NCBI RefSeq assembly: GCF_900108565.1
Contig: NZ_LT629971.1
Coordinates: 372,001-436,000, forward strand
DNA: 64,000 nucleotides
From: Mycolicibacterium rutilum
GTDB taxonomy: Bacteria > Actinomycetota > Actinomycetes > Mycobacteriales > Mycobacteriaceae
Reading direction: 5' to 3'
Shown here: positions 8,521-17,459 of the stretch, piece after piece
Layout: each line of letters starts with the position of its first letter
Position numbering within the stretch: position 1 is the first letter of the stretch
Notes under the pieces: model-generated
Database searches by the model: none
Told to the model about the DNA's origin: nothing
The model's input: only the letters and a program-made list of their open reading frames with translations
Program-made: the position numbers and the translations under genes

Positions 8521-9732
8521 CTAACCCATCGGCACGACCGTCTTCAGCCAGCCTTCTTTACGCAGGTCGAACCGCTCGTACGCCTGATCCATGGCCAACG
8601 GTTCGCTGTGTTGGGTGATGAAGGTGGTCGGGTCCAACTGGCCGCCGCCGACCATGCCGAGCAGCTTCGGCACGAAACGGCGGTGCGGGCAGTTGCCGGC
8701 CTTAACCGTGAGGTTGCGGTTCATCATGTCGCCGAGAGGGAAGGCGGAGAACCCCGGCGGATACACGCCGATGATCCCGATGCTGCCGGCCTTGGCGACG
8801 GCCTGCACGGCCCAGCGCGCCACCAGGCTGGGCGCGTCACCGGGCAGCCACTGATCGGACGACGTGTCGCCTTCCGGTGCCGCTGCCCGACGCTCGGCCT
8901 CGAACGTCTCCTCGTCGACCGGGAGATTGTCAGCAGCCGGCCCGTGTTTCGGACGCTGCGCGTCGACTCCCACCGCGTCGATCACGCGATCGGCGCCGAT
9001 CCCACCCGTCAGTTCCTGAATCGCTGCGATCGGATCCTCGGTGTTGAAGTTGATCGGTTCGGCATTCTGACGGCGAGCGACTTCGAGGCGTTCCTCGATA
9101 CCGTCGATCACCAGAATGCGGCCCGCTCCTTGCCTTTTCGCTGACGCGATCGCGCACTGGCCGACCACACCGGCGCCGAACACCGCAACCGTGTCGCCCT
9201 CGCCGACCTCCGCCAGTCGCGCGCCGAACCACCCGGTGGGCAGCACATCGGAGACCATGATCGCCTGGTCGTCGGTCACCGAGTCGGGCACCTTCACCAG
9301 CGTGGACATCGCATACGGGATGCGGGCGTACTCGGCTTGCAACCCATTGACCGGACCCGTGGCCTCGGGCCCGCCGAAGAAACTTGTGCCGGCGGATGGA
9401 CCGTTCGGGTTTGCGTTGTCGCACTGTGAGAAATAGCCCGCGCGACAATAGGAGCACGTTCCGCACGACACCGTCGAGCAGACCACCACCCGCTCGCCGG
9501 GCGAGAAGCCGCGCACACCATCGCCGGTCTCCTCGACGACTCCGACGGCCTCATGCCCCAGCACCGTTCCTGCCTTCATGCCGGGCATGGTGCCGCGGAT
9601 CAGGTGCAGATCGGTCCCGCAGATCGCCGACGTGGTGATCCGGATGATCGCGTCGGTCGGTTGTTCGAGTTTGGGGTCCGCCACGTCATCGACGCCGATC
9701 TCACCCACGCCCTTGAATACGACTGCTTTCAC
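8521..9732 (-). CDS. Zinc-dependent alcohol dehydrogenase (formaldehyde-dehydrogenase-like MDR)
   Basis: A 403-residue medium-chain dehydrogenase. Catalytic zinc ligands are C38 (CGTD) and the GHE at 59-61. The structural zinc loop CGTCSYCRAGYFSQC follows, and the NAD-binding GAGVVG lies further on. The GTG at 9732 is taken as start because AGGAAG lies about 10 bases upstream and family members begin at this KAVVF; an open frame continues 19 codons upstream without a site. The insertion around residues 260-310 and the overall sequence resemble glutathione-independent formaldehyde dehydrogenase relatives. It probably belongs to the DsbA-like, ADH and P450 gene string. Confidence 0.9.
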   Translation of the reverse strand: MKAVVFKGVGEIGVDDVADPKLEQPTDAIIRITTSAICGTDLHLIRGTMPGMKAGTVLGHEAVGVVEETGDGVRGFSPGERVVVCSTVSCGTCSYCRAGYFSQCDNANPNGPSAGTSFFGGPEATGPVNGLQAEYARIPYAMSTLVKVPDSVTDDQAIMVSDVLPTGWFGARLAEVGEGDTVAVFGAGVVGQCAIASAKRQGAGRILVIDGIEERLEVARRQNAEPINFNTEDPIAAIQELTGGIGADRVIDAVGVDAQRPKHGPAADNLPVDEETFEAERRAAAPEGDTSSDQWLPGDAPSLVARWAVQAVAKAGSIGIIGVYPPGFSAFPLGDMMNRNLTVKAGNCPHRRFVPKLLGMVGGGQLDPTTFITQHSEPLAMDQAYERFDLRKEGWLKTVVPMG

Positions 9733-9785
9733 GATTCTTCGCTTCCTGTTCGACAATCCGCGTCGGCTACCCGTGCGCGAAGCCG

Positions 9786-10460
9786 TCAAACGCAGCGCTT
9801 GAGCAGTTCGTCGATCGCCGACGGATCGTCCTTCGTGACAACCGGGAAACCGGCGCCCGGCTCGCCTTGCGACTCGATCTCGATGCCGGGGTTGTGCACA
9901 TCCGAGCCGTCGGGGAAGAAGAAGTGCGGGCTGCCCTGCACCTCGTCGGCGTGCTGGCGGTAGCTGCGCATCATCTCGCCGCGCGCCGCGCCGTCGTCGA
10001 GATCGTGGCGCAGGGTCTCGGCGTCGACGCTGTCACACCCCTGTGCGACGTCGACGATCTCGTGCAACAGCGATATCGGCCTGCTGTCGGTGAAGAACGC
10101 GTGCCGCAACGCCATGTCGAGATCCTCGGCCGCCTGCGGGGACTGTCGCTTCGCGGCGTGCACGGCTTCGTTGGGCAGCAACGACGTGATGGGCCACGTC
10201 GAGGGCTCGCCCTGCCATGGACTCCAGCCGAAATCGGGTGCAAGCGCCCCGACGACCGGAATTTCGGTGTCCAGCAGTCGTTTCGGGATCGCGAAGCGGT
10301 TGACGTCCTCGAGTAGGAACAACTGGTGGTCGACGCGGAGCCGGTCGTCGAGGCCGGCACGTCGACGCGCTTGATAGAAGCGGTGCAACGCGACAGTCGA
10401 CCAGCCGCACACCACGTCGGTGAAAACCACCACAGTTCCGGGTTCCACATTCACAGCCAT
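9786..10460 (-). CDS. DsbA/FrnE-family thioredoxin-fold protein
   Basis: A 224-residue cytoplasmic protein of the DsbA superfamily (FrnE/HCCA-isomerase branch), without signal peptide. The redox motif after the first strand reads CGWS, so the second Cys of CxxC is Ser; the helical insertion and a cis-Pro region (GSPHFFF) are conserved. With a single active-site Cys it cannot act as a simple disulfide exchanger and may be an isomerase or glutathione/mycothiol-type transferase. It lies 53 bp upstream of the alcohol dehydrogenase gene on the same strand. Confidence 0.85.
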   Translation of the reverse strand: MAVNVEPGTVVVFTDVVCGWSTVALHRFYQARRRAGLDDRLRVDHQLFLLEDVNRFAIPKRLLDTEIPVVGALAPDFGWSPWQGEPSTWPITSLLPNEAVHAAKRQSPQAAEDLDMALRHAFFTDSRPISLLHEIVDVAQGCDSVDAETLRHDLDDGAARGEMMRSYRQHADEVQGSPHFFFPDGSDVHNPGIEIESQGEPGAGFPVVTKDDPSAIDELLKRCV

Positions 10461-10555
10461 GGTCGGCGGGTTCCCTGGCCGATCGGCACCAAACGACTCC
10501 GCTTAACACCGTCGACACCGGGTAGCCCGCTGGTGCACCCAACGGAAGGAACCCC

Positions 10556-11473
10556 ATGCGCGCCGCCGTACTGGAAGCGCCCGGACAGACGCCGACGGTC
10601 AAGGACTTCGACGACCCCGACGGCCCCGAGGTCGTCGACGTGCGCCTCGCCGGCTGCAACCCCGTCGACCTGGCCCTGGCGTCCGGCAAGATGGGCGAGC
10701 CCGTGACCCCGTCGGTGGTCGGCAAGGAAGGCATCGGCACGACCGCCGACGGCCGCCGCGTGTACTTCGACTCGCCGCCCAAACCGTTCGGCTCGTGGGC
10801 CCAGCGGTGCCGCGTCGATCCCACGCTGACGTTTCCCGTCCCCGACGGGATCGACGACGAACTGGCCGTCGCGCTCGGCATCGCGGGCCTGGCGGCGTGG
10901 CTGCCGCTGACCCGGCACACCGACGTGTCCGACGGCAAGTCCGTGCTGGTCCTCGGCGCCACCGGCGTGGTCGGCCACATCGCCGTGCAGGCCGCCAAGC
11001 TGCTCGGCGCGGGCCGCGTGGTCGGCGCCGGCCGCAGCGCCGAGGCGCTCGAGAAGGCACGCGCGCTCGGCGCCAACGCCGTGGTCCGCCTCGGTGAGGG
11101 CGACGACGCCGCGGCACTGAAAAGCGAAGCCGGCGACGGCTACGACGTCGTCCTCGACATGGTCTACGGCGATCCGTTCCTCGCGGCGCTCGACGCGACC
11201 GCCGTCGGCGCGACGCTGGTGACCGTCGGGCAGGGCGCCGGACCGACCGCCGCCGTGCCCTTCGCCAAACTGATGGGCCGCACGCACATCGGGCACATGA
11301 ACAACTTCATGCCGGCCGACGTGATGCGTGCGGCCTACGAGGAACTCACCGAACACGCCGCCGCCGGACGCATCCGCGTCGAGACCGCGCGCTACAGCCT
11401 CGACGAGGCTCCCCGCGCGTGGCAGGCCCAGGCCGAGAGCCCGCACACCAAGATTGCGATCCAGATTTCATGA
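10556..11473 (+). CDS. Quinone oxidoreductase-like MDR protein (zinc-free)
   Basis: A 305-residue medium-chain reductase lacking zinc ligands, with an N-terminal GroES-like half and a Rossmann half marked by LGATGVVGHIAVQAAKLLGA (about 133-152). GAAGGAAC-type purines lie a few bases before the ATG. The stop codon overlaps the ATG of the aldehyde dehydrogenase (ATGA), so the two are translated together. The gene is divergent from the DsbA-like/ADH/P450 string. NADPH-dependent reduction of enones or quinones is the family activity; the substrate is unknown. Confidence 0.88.
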   Translation: MRAAVLEAPGQTPTVKDFDDPDGPEVVDVRLAGCNPVDLALASGKMGEPVTPSVVGKEGIGTTADGRRVYFDSPPKPFGSWAQRCRVDPTLTFPVPDGIDDELAVALGIAGLAAWLPLTRHTDVSDGKSVLVLGATGVVGHIAVQAAKLLGAGRVVGAGRSAEALEKARALGANAVVRLGEGDDAAALKSEAGDGYDVVLDMVYGDPFLAALDATAVGATLVTVGQGAGPTAAVPFAKLMGRTHIGHMNNFMPADVMRAAYEELTEHAAAGRIRVETARYSLDEAPRAWQAQAESPHTKIAIQIS

Positions 11474-12927
11474 GTACTTATCCCGACTTCGACACCATGC
11501 CGATCGGCAAGCAATGGCGCCCCGGTTCGGCGAACAAGACCCGCCAGGACACCGACCCGTACACCGGCGACGTGCTGACCGAGATCCCGCAGGCTGACGC
11601 CGACGACCTCGACGAGGCCTACGCGACAGCCGCTGAGGCGCAACGGGATTGGGCCGCCCAACCGCCGATGGCCCGCGCGGAGGTGATGCGCAACGCCGCC
11701 GACGTCATGGGCGCGCGCAAGGACGAGATCACCGACTGGCTGATCCGCGAGTCCGGCGGCACCATCGCCAAGGCCGAACTCGAGTGGAGCCTGGTGCGCT
11801 CGGTGCTATGGGAGGCGGCGTCCATGCCGCACCACGTCGAGGGCAAGATCATGCCCTCGGACATCCCCGGCAAGGAGAGCCGCGTCTATCGCGAACCCGT
11901 CGGCGTCGTCGCGGTGATCTCGCCGTGGAACTTCCCGATGCAGTTGTCGAACCGCTCCGTCGCACCCGCGCTCGCCGTCGGCAATGCCGTCGTGCTCAAA
12001 CCCGCCGGCGACACCCCGGTCACCGGCGGTCTGCTGCTCGCGCGGATCTTCGAGGAGGCCGGGCTGCCGCCGGGACTGCTGTCGGTGGTCGTCGGCTCGG
12101 GCTCCGACATCGGCGACGCGATCGTGCAGCATCCGACGCCGCGCGTCGTCTCGTTCACCGGGTCGACGCCCGTCGGGCAGGGCATCGCCGCCAAGGCCGG
12201 CATCAAACGGACCGCGCTCGAACTCGGCGGCAACGGCCCGATCGTGGTGCTCGAGGACGCCGACCTCGACCTGGCTGCGCGGGCGGCGGTGTTCGGCTCG
12301 TTCTTCCACCAGGGCCAGATCTGCATGATCGGCAACCGCACGATCGTCGACGCCCGGGTCTTTGACGACTTCCTCGACCGCTTCGTCGAGCACACCAAGC
12401 AGCTCAAAGTCGGTGATCCGCGCGACCCGCAGACCCAGCTAGGGCCGATCATCAACCGCTCGCAACTGGAGTCGATCCAGGACAAGCTCGAACGCGCCCG
12501 CAGCGACGGCGCCTCCCTGCTGATCGGCGGCGACCCGTTCGGCCCGACCGGGCAGTGCCTGCCGCCGCACATCCTCACCGGCTCCAACGACGTGGCGACC
12601 GCCCGCGAAGAGGTGTTCGGGCCGGTCATGACGGTGATCCGCGCCGACGGCGACGAGGACGCGCTGCGGCTGGCCAACGCCACCGAGTACGGGCTGTCGT
12701 CGGCGGTGTTCAGCCGCGACGTCGAGCGCGCGGTGCGCTTCGCCCGCCGCGTCGACGCCGGCATGACCCACGTCAACGACGCGCCGGTCAACGACGACGC
12801 CAACACCGCGTTCGGCGGGGAGAAGGCGTCGGGCATCGGCCGCTTCGGCGGGCAGTGGGCGATCGACGAGTTCACCACCGAGCACTGGGTCTCGGTGCAG
12901 CACCAGCCGCGCCAGTACGCCATCTGA
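11470..12927 (+). CDS. NAD(P)-dependent aldehyde dehydrogenase (benzaldehyde/vanillin type)
   Basis: A 485-residue aldehyde dehydrogenase with both catalytic residues: E251 in LELGGNGP and nucleophile C285 in GQICM, plus the SPWNFP and FTGST cofactor motifs. The start ATG overlaps the previous stop (ATGA). Its wording, with no acyl-CoA features, is closest to benzaldehyde/salicylaldehyde-type dehydrogenases. Together with the MDR reductase it probably detoxifies or catabolises aldehydes. Confidence 0.93.
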   Translation: MSTYPDFDTMPIGKQWRPGSANKTRQDTDPYTGDVLTEIPQADADDLDEAYATAAEAQRDWAAQPPMARAEVMRNAADVMGARKDEITDWLIRESGGTIAKAELEWSLVRSVLWEAASMPHHVEGKIMPSDIPGKESRVYREPVGVVAVISPWNFPMQLSNRSVAPALAVGNAVVLKPAGDTPVTGGLLLARIFEEAGLPPGLLSVVVGSGSDIGDAIVQHPTPRVVSFTGSTPVGQGIAAKAGIKRTALELGGNGPIVVLEDADLDLAARAAVFGSFFHQGQICMIGNRTIVDARVFDDFLDRFVEHTKQLKVGDPRDPQTQLGPIINRSQLESIQDKLERARSDGASLLIGGDPFGPTGQCLPPHILTGSNDVATAREEVFGPVMTVIRADGDEDALRLANATEYGLSSAVFSRDVERAVRFARRVDAGMTHVNDAPVNDDANTAFGGEKASGIGRFGGQWAIDEFTTEHWVSVQHQPRQYAI

Positions 12928-13018
12928 ACCGAGCAATGAGCAGGTTCGCCGCGGTCTCCGGTTAAGTTGTCGGCGGGTCGCTACCGACGCGGCCACGAAT
13001 CCGGAAGATCGTTGATAC

Positions 13019-15394
13019 ATGCGTGTGGACGGGCGGGACATCGCCGTCTCGGGCAGCCTGCTGCAACCGCTGACGCGGCGGACCAACGACATCGTCCGCG
13101 TCGTGCTGGCCGCGCTGTTCCTCGCCGTCGTCGTCACCAGCTCGCTGATCACCCGCAACGAATGGGTGGCGCTGGAGCGGTCGATCTCCGAGATCGTCGC
13201 GGTGTTGACCCCGACCCAGGCCAACCTGGTCTACTTGATCTACGGCATCGCGATCGTCGCGCTGCCGTTCGTCATCCTGGTCAGCCTGATCATCGCGCGG
13301 CAGTGGAAGCTGCTCGGCGCGTACGCCGCCGCGGCCGCGATCGCCGGCGTGGCACTGTCGATCAGCGGGTTCGGCCTGACCGCGCCGCGCTGGCACTTCG
13401 ACATCTCCGGCCGGCTCGACACGTTCGCCTCGCAGTTCGTCGACGACCCGCGCTGGATCGCGATGCTGGCCGCGGTGCTCACGGTGTCCGGACCCTGGCT
13501 GCCGGGCCGCTGGCGGCGCTGGTGGTGGACGCTGCTGCTGGCCTTCGTGCCGATCCACCTGGTGATCAGCGCCGTGGTGCCGGCCCGCTCGCTGTTCGGG
13601 CTGGCCGTCGGCTGGTTCATCGGCGCGCTGGTGGTGCTCGTCGTCGGCACACCGGGACTCGAGGTGCCGCTCGACGGCGCCGTGCGCGCGATGGCCCGCC
13701 GCGGCTGCACCGTCTCCGGGCTGAGCGTGGTCCGCCCGGCCGGCGCCGGCCCGCTGGTGATCAACGCCGTCTGCGACGAACAGCAGTCGACGGCGGTGAT
13801 GGAGCTGTACGGCCCGCACCAACGCGGCGGCGGTGTGCTGCTGCAGCTGTGGCGCAAACTGCGGTTCCGCGACCGCGAGACCGCCCCACTGCACGCGTCG
13901 ATGCGCCGCCTCGTCGAACACCGCGCACTGATGGCGATCGCGATCGGTGAGCTCAAGATCGCCAACACCTCGACGATCGCGGTGTCCGCGCTCGACCGCG
14001 GATGGACGCTGTACGCGCACAGCCCGGCGCGCGGCGTCCCGATCAGCGAATGCGTCGAGTCGGTGCCCGTCGCGCGGGTCTGGGAGTCCCTACGCGAGCT
14101 GCACGACTGCCAGATCAGCCACGGTGACCTGCGGCCCAGCGAGATCACCGTCGACGACGACGTGGTGCTGTTCGGCGGGTTCGACAACGCCGAGTACGGC
14201 GCCACCGACGCCCAGTTGCGCACCGACATCGCCCAGCTGCTGGTGACGACGACGCACCTCTACGACGCGCCGTCGGCGGTGAGCGCGGCGATCGCCGCGT
14301 TCGGCAACGACACCGTGCTGACCGCGTCGCGCCGGCTGACCAAGGCCGCGGTTCCATTGGGCATCCGGCATTCGGTGACCGACGCCAAGGCCGTCATTTC
14401 CGCGGCCCGCGACGAGGTCAAACGCCAGACCCGGGTCGACGAGATCCGCGCCGAGACGGTCACCCGATTCACCCGCGGCCAGGTGATCCAGCTGGTGCTG
14501 CTGGCCGCGCTCGTCTACGTCGCCTATCCGTTCCTGAGCTCGGTGCCTACCTTCATCACCGAACTGCGCACCGCGAACTGGTGGTGGGCGCTGGTCGGGC
14601 TGGCCGCGTCGGGGCTGACGTACGTGGGCGCGGCGGCCGCGCTGTGGGCGTGCGCCGACGGCCTGGTGACGCTGTGGGGGCTGGTCGTGATGCAGGTGGC
14701 CAACAAGTTCGCCGCCACGACGACGCCGGCGGGTGTCGGCGGCCTGGCGCTCTCGGCGCGCTATCTGCAGAAGGGCGGCGTCAACCCGATGCGCGCGACC
14801 ACCGCCGTCGCGCTGCAGCAGTCGGTCCAGGTGATCACCCACGTCTCGTTGCTGATCTTCTTCTCGACCGCGGCGGGGGTGTCGGCCGACCTGGCCCGGT
14901 TCGTCCCGAACGTCACCCTGATCTATCTCGTCGGCGGTGTCCTGCTCGGGTTGATCGGCACTTTCCTGCTGGTGCCCCGGCTACGCCACTGGCTGGCGAC
15001 GGCGGTGCGGCCGCGGCTGCAGGAGGTGATCGGGCACCTGGTCGCACTGGCCCGCGAACCGAAGCGGTTGGCGACCATCATGTTGGGTTGTGCGGCAACA
15101 ACTCTCGGCAACGCGTTCGCGTTGTGGGCGGCGATCGAGGCGTTCGGCGGGGACACGTCGTTCATCACGGTGACGGTCGTGACCATGGTCGGTGGCACGC
15201 TGGCGTCGGCGGCCCCCACGCCCGGCGGTATCGGCGCGGTGGAGGCGGCGCTGATCGGCGGACTGGCCGCGTTCGGGATGGCCGCGTCCGTCGCGGTTCC
15301 CGCCGTTTTGCTGTACCGGGTGCTGACCACGTGGCTGCCGGTGTTCGCCGGCTGGCAGGTCATGCGGTGGATGACGCGCAACAACAAAATCTGA
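13019..15394 (+). CDS. Integral membrane protein: kinase-like domain fused to LPG-synthase-type transmembrane domain
   Basis: A 791-residue protein with three parts. Residues 1-215 hold about six membrane helices of PAP2-like look. Residues 230-470 are a cytoplasmic protein-kinase-like/APH-like domain. Residues 480-791 are the flippase-type domain of lysylphosphatidylglycerol synthases (UPF0104/TIGR00374), with AATTTPAGVGG and SAAPTPGGIGAVEA signatures. The kinase-like part keeps HGD (368-370) but the following metal-binding Asn is Ser374, and the Asp of the DFG motif is Gly (GGFD, 386-389). No aminoacyl-transferase domain is attached, so lysine transfer to lipid is not expected. A lipid transport or flipping role near mycolate genes is an inference. 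Confidence 0.85.
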   Translation: MRVDGRDIAVSGSLLQPLTRRTNDIVRVVLAALFLAVVVTSSLITRNEWVALERSISEIVAVLTPTQANLVYLIYGIAIVALPFVILVSLIIARQWKLLGAYAAAAAIAGVALSISGFGLTAPRWHFDISGRLDTFASQFVDDPRWIAMLAAVLTVSGPWLPGRWRRWWWTLLLAFVPIHLVISAVVPARSLFGLAVGWFIGALVVLVVGTPGLEVPLDGAVRAMARRGCTVSGLSVVRPAGAGPLVINAVCDEQQSTAVMELYGPHQRGGGVLLQLWRKLRFRDRETAPLHASMRRLVEHRALMAIAIGELKIANTSTIAVSALDRGWTLYAHSPARGVPISECVESVPVARVWESLRELHDCQISHGDLRPSEITVDDDVVLFGGFDNAEYGATDAQLRTDIAQLLVTTTHLYDAPSAVSAAIAAFGNDTVLTASRRLTKAAVPLGIRHSVTDAKAVISAARDEVKRQTRVDEIRAETVTRFTRGQVIQLVLLAALVYVAYPFLSSVPTFITELRTANWWWALVGLAASGLTYVGAAAALWACADGLVTLWGLVVMQVANKFAATTTPAGVGGLALSARYLQKGGVNPMRATTAVALQQSVQVITHVSLLIFFSTAAGVSADLARFVPNVTLIYLVGGVLLGLIGTFLLVPRLRHWLATAVRPRLQEVIGHLVALAREPKRLATIMLGCAATTLGNAFALWAAIEAFGGDTSFITVTVVTMVGGTLASAAPTPGGIGAVEAALIGGLAAFGMAASVAVPAVLLYRVLTTWLPVFAGWQVMRWMTRNNKI

Positions 15395-15540
15395 CAAACG
15401 TCCTGCATATCTCGTGTGCGATAAATGCCGCGGCGCGCGAGTGCCGAATACTCCGTGAGGGGTAGGGTCTGTACATCGTGTCGAACACACCTGCGCGATA
15501 GGCAATAGTCGATCCCTCGATCTGCATTTAAGGGTGGACC

Positions 15541-16485
15541 GTGACCGAAGCATCAAACCTCCAGGACAACTCGACACAGCAGGCGCAATCGAAGTGGTTG
15601 TCGAAGTCGGCCTCCCAGACTCGCGGCTCGGACAAGGACGAAGTCCAGTTCCACTACGACATCTCCAACGAGTTCTTCAAGCTCTGGCAGGACCCGTCGC
15701 AGACCTACAGCTGCGCGTACTTCGAGAAGGACGACTACACCCTCGAGCAGGCGCAGCTCGCGAAGGTCGACCTCTCCCTGGGCAAGCTGGGTCTGCAGCC
15801 CGGGATGACGCTGCTGGACATCGGGTGCGGCTGGGGTTCGACAATCCAACGCGCGGTGGAGAAGTACGACGTCAACGTCATCGGCCTCACGCTGAGCGAG
15901 AACCAGAAGCGCCACATCGAAGAGAACCGGTTCGCCAACATCAAGAGCGACCGCAAGATGGAAGTCCGGCTGCAGCCGTGGGAGGAGTTCGAGGGCCAGG
16001 TCGACCGCATCGTGTCGATCGGCGCGTTCGAGCACTTCGGCTTCAACAAGTACGACGACTACTTCAAGAAAACCTTCAACTGGATGCCCGACGACGGCGT
16101 GATGATGCTACACACGATCATCATTCCCGAGGACGAGGAGATCAAGGCAAAAGGCCTGCCCCTCACCATGTCCCGGGTGAGATTCATCAAGTTCATCATG
16201 GACGAGATCTACCCCGGTGGTCGTTTGCCGCTGGCCTCGATGGTGCGTGAGCACGCAAACAAAGCGGGTTACACGGTGACGCGCGAGCAGCACCTGCAGC
16301 CGCACTACGTAAAGACGCTCGACACGTGGGCAGCGAACCTGGAAGCCAAAAAGGACGAGGCGATCGCGATCACGTCGGAAGCGATTTACGAGCGCTTCCG
16401 CAAATACCTGACGGGGTGCGCCGATCTTTTCCGGGACGGCTATACCGACGTCGCGCAGTTCACGTGCGAGAAGGCCGCTGCTTAG
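15541..16485 (+). CDS. SAM-dependent mycolic acid methyltransferase (cyclopropane synthase family), CmaA2-like
   Basis: A 314-residue mycolic acid synthase. [20 protein letters not shown] (active-site Cys), the SAM loop DIGCGWGS (about 93-100), GAFEHFG and LHTI are all family signatures and keep the Glu and His residues of the bicarbonate-binding site known from CmaA1/CmaA2. The GTG start has AAGGGTGG upstream. The N-terminus is about 25 residues longer than in CmaA2. It should cyclopropanate or methyl-branch meromycolate double bonds. It is the first of two tandem paralogues. Confidence 0.92.
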   Translation: MTEASNLQDNSTQQAQSKWLSKSASQTRGSDKDEVQFHYDISNEFFKLWQDPSQTYSCAYFEKDDYTLEQAQLAKVDLSLGKLGLQPGMTLLDIGCGWGSTIQRAVEKYDVNVIGLTLSENQKRHIEENRFANIKSDRKMEVRLQPWEEFEGQVDRIVSIGAFEHFGFNKYDDYFKKTFNWMPDDGVMMLHTIIIPEDEEIKAKGLPLTMSRVRFIKFIMDEIYPGGRLPLASMVREHANKAGYTVTREQHLQPHYVKTLDTWAANLEAKKDEAIAITSEAIYERFRKYLTGCADLFRDGYTDVAQFTCEKAAA

Positions 16486-16519
16486 CCGGTATACGAAAAG
16501 TGCGATATATAAGTGGGTC

Positions 16520-16543
16520 GTTACTGAGCACACGCTGAGTAAC
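16520..16543 (+). terminator. Hairpin between tandem methyltransferase genes
   Basis: GTTACTGAGC and GCTGAGTAAC form a 10-bp stem with one mismatch and an ACAC loop. It lies between the two methyltransferase genes, just downstream of an AT-rich TATATA (about 16505). It may attenuate read-through or mark separate transcription of the second gene. Confidence 0.4.
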
Positions 16544-16567
16544 CGCCGCAGAGGAGGTCAGTCGCAG

Positions 16568-17455
16568 ATGTCGGACGGTTCGGGGACAACTTCAGGAGCC
16601 ACCATGAAAGTGGCGTACGAAGACGTCCAGGCGCATTACGACACCTCCAACGACTTCTTCGGCCTGTTCCAGGACCCGACGCGGACCTACAGCTGCGCCT
16701 TCTACGAGCGTGACGACATGTCGCTCGAGGAGGCGCAGATCGCGAAGATCGACCTCGCGCTGGGCAAGCTCGACCTGAAGCCGGGCATGACGCTGCTCGA
16801 CATCGGCTGCGGCTGGGGCTCGGTGATGAAGCGGGCGATCGAGACCTACGACGTCAACGTCGTCGGGCTCACGCTCAGCCGCAACCAGTGCGCGCTGGGT
16901 CAGCAGATCCTCGACGCGGTGGAGACCGACCGCTCGCGGCGGGTGCTGCTCAAGGGCTGGGAGGAGTTCGACGAGCCCGTCGACCGCATCGTGTCGATCG
17001 AGGCCTTCGAGGCGTGGCCCAAGTCGAAGTACAAGGCGTTCTTCGACACCTGCTACCGGGTGATGCCCGACGACGGCCGGATGGTGCTGCAGACGATCAT
17101 GGGCCACCCGCTCAAGCGCTGGCCGGAGATGGGCATCCCGATCACCATGAGCGACCTGAAGTTCATGCGGTTCATCGCCAAGGAGATCTTCCCCGGCGGC
17201 GCGGTGCCCTGCGATGAGGACGTCTACGAGTTCGCGGGTAATGCGGGCTTCTCGGTCGACCACTTCGACGAGATGACGACGCACTACGTGCGCACGCTCG
17301 ACACCTGGGCGACCGCGCTGGAGGCCGGCCGCGACAAGGCGATCGAGGCCACCTCGCAGGAGGTCTACGACCGCTACATGAAGTATCTGGTCGGCTGCTC
17401 GGACTTCTTCCAGCGCAACGTCAGCTACGTCGGGCAGTTCACGCTGACCAAGTGA
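16568..17455 (+). CDS. SAM-dependent mycolic acid methyltransferase family, UmaA/MmaA-like
   Basis: A 295-residue paralogue of the preceding gene with the same fold: [25 protein letters not shown]. Two active-site positions differ from cyclopropane synthases. EAFEHF becomes EAFEAW (145-150), similar to the EAFK-type loop of UmaA, and LHTI becomes LQTI (Gln175), as in the oxygenated-mycolate enzymes MmaA3/MmaA4. It starts at ATG 16568, with AGAGGAGG 11 bases upstream. The product is probably a methylated or oxygenated mycolate rather than a cyclopropane, but this is inference. Confidence 0.9.
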   Translation: MSDGSGTTSGATMKVAYEDVQAHYDTSNDFFGLFQDPTRTYSCAFYERDDMSLEEAQIAKIDLALGKLDLKPGMTLLDIGCGWGSVMKRAIETYDVNVVGLTLSRNQCALGQQILDAVETDRSRRVLLKGWEEFDEPVDRIVSIEAFEAWPKSKYKAFFDTCYRVMPDDGRMVLQTIMGHPLKRWPEMGIPITMSDLKFMRFIAKEIFPGGAVPCDEDVYEFAGNAGFSVDHFDEMTTHYVRTLDTWATALEAGRDKAIEATSQEVYDRYMKYLVGCSDFFQRNVSYVGQFTLTK

Positions 17456-17459
17456 CGGC

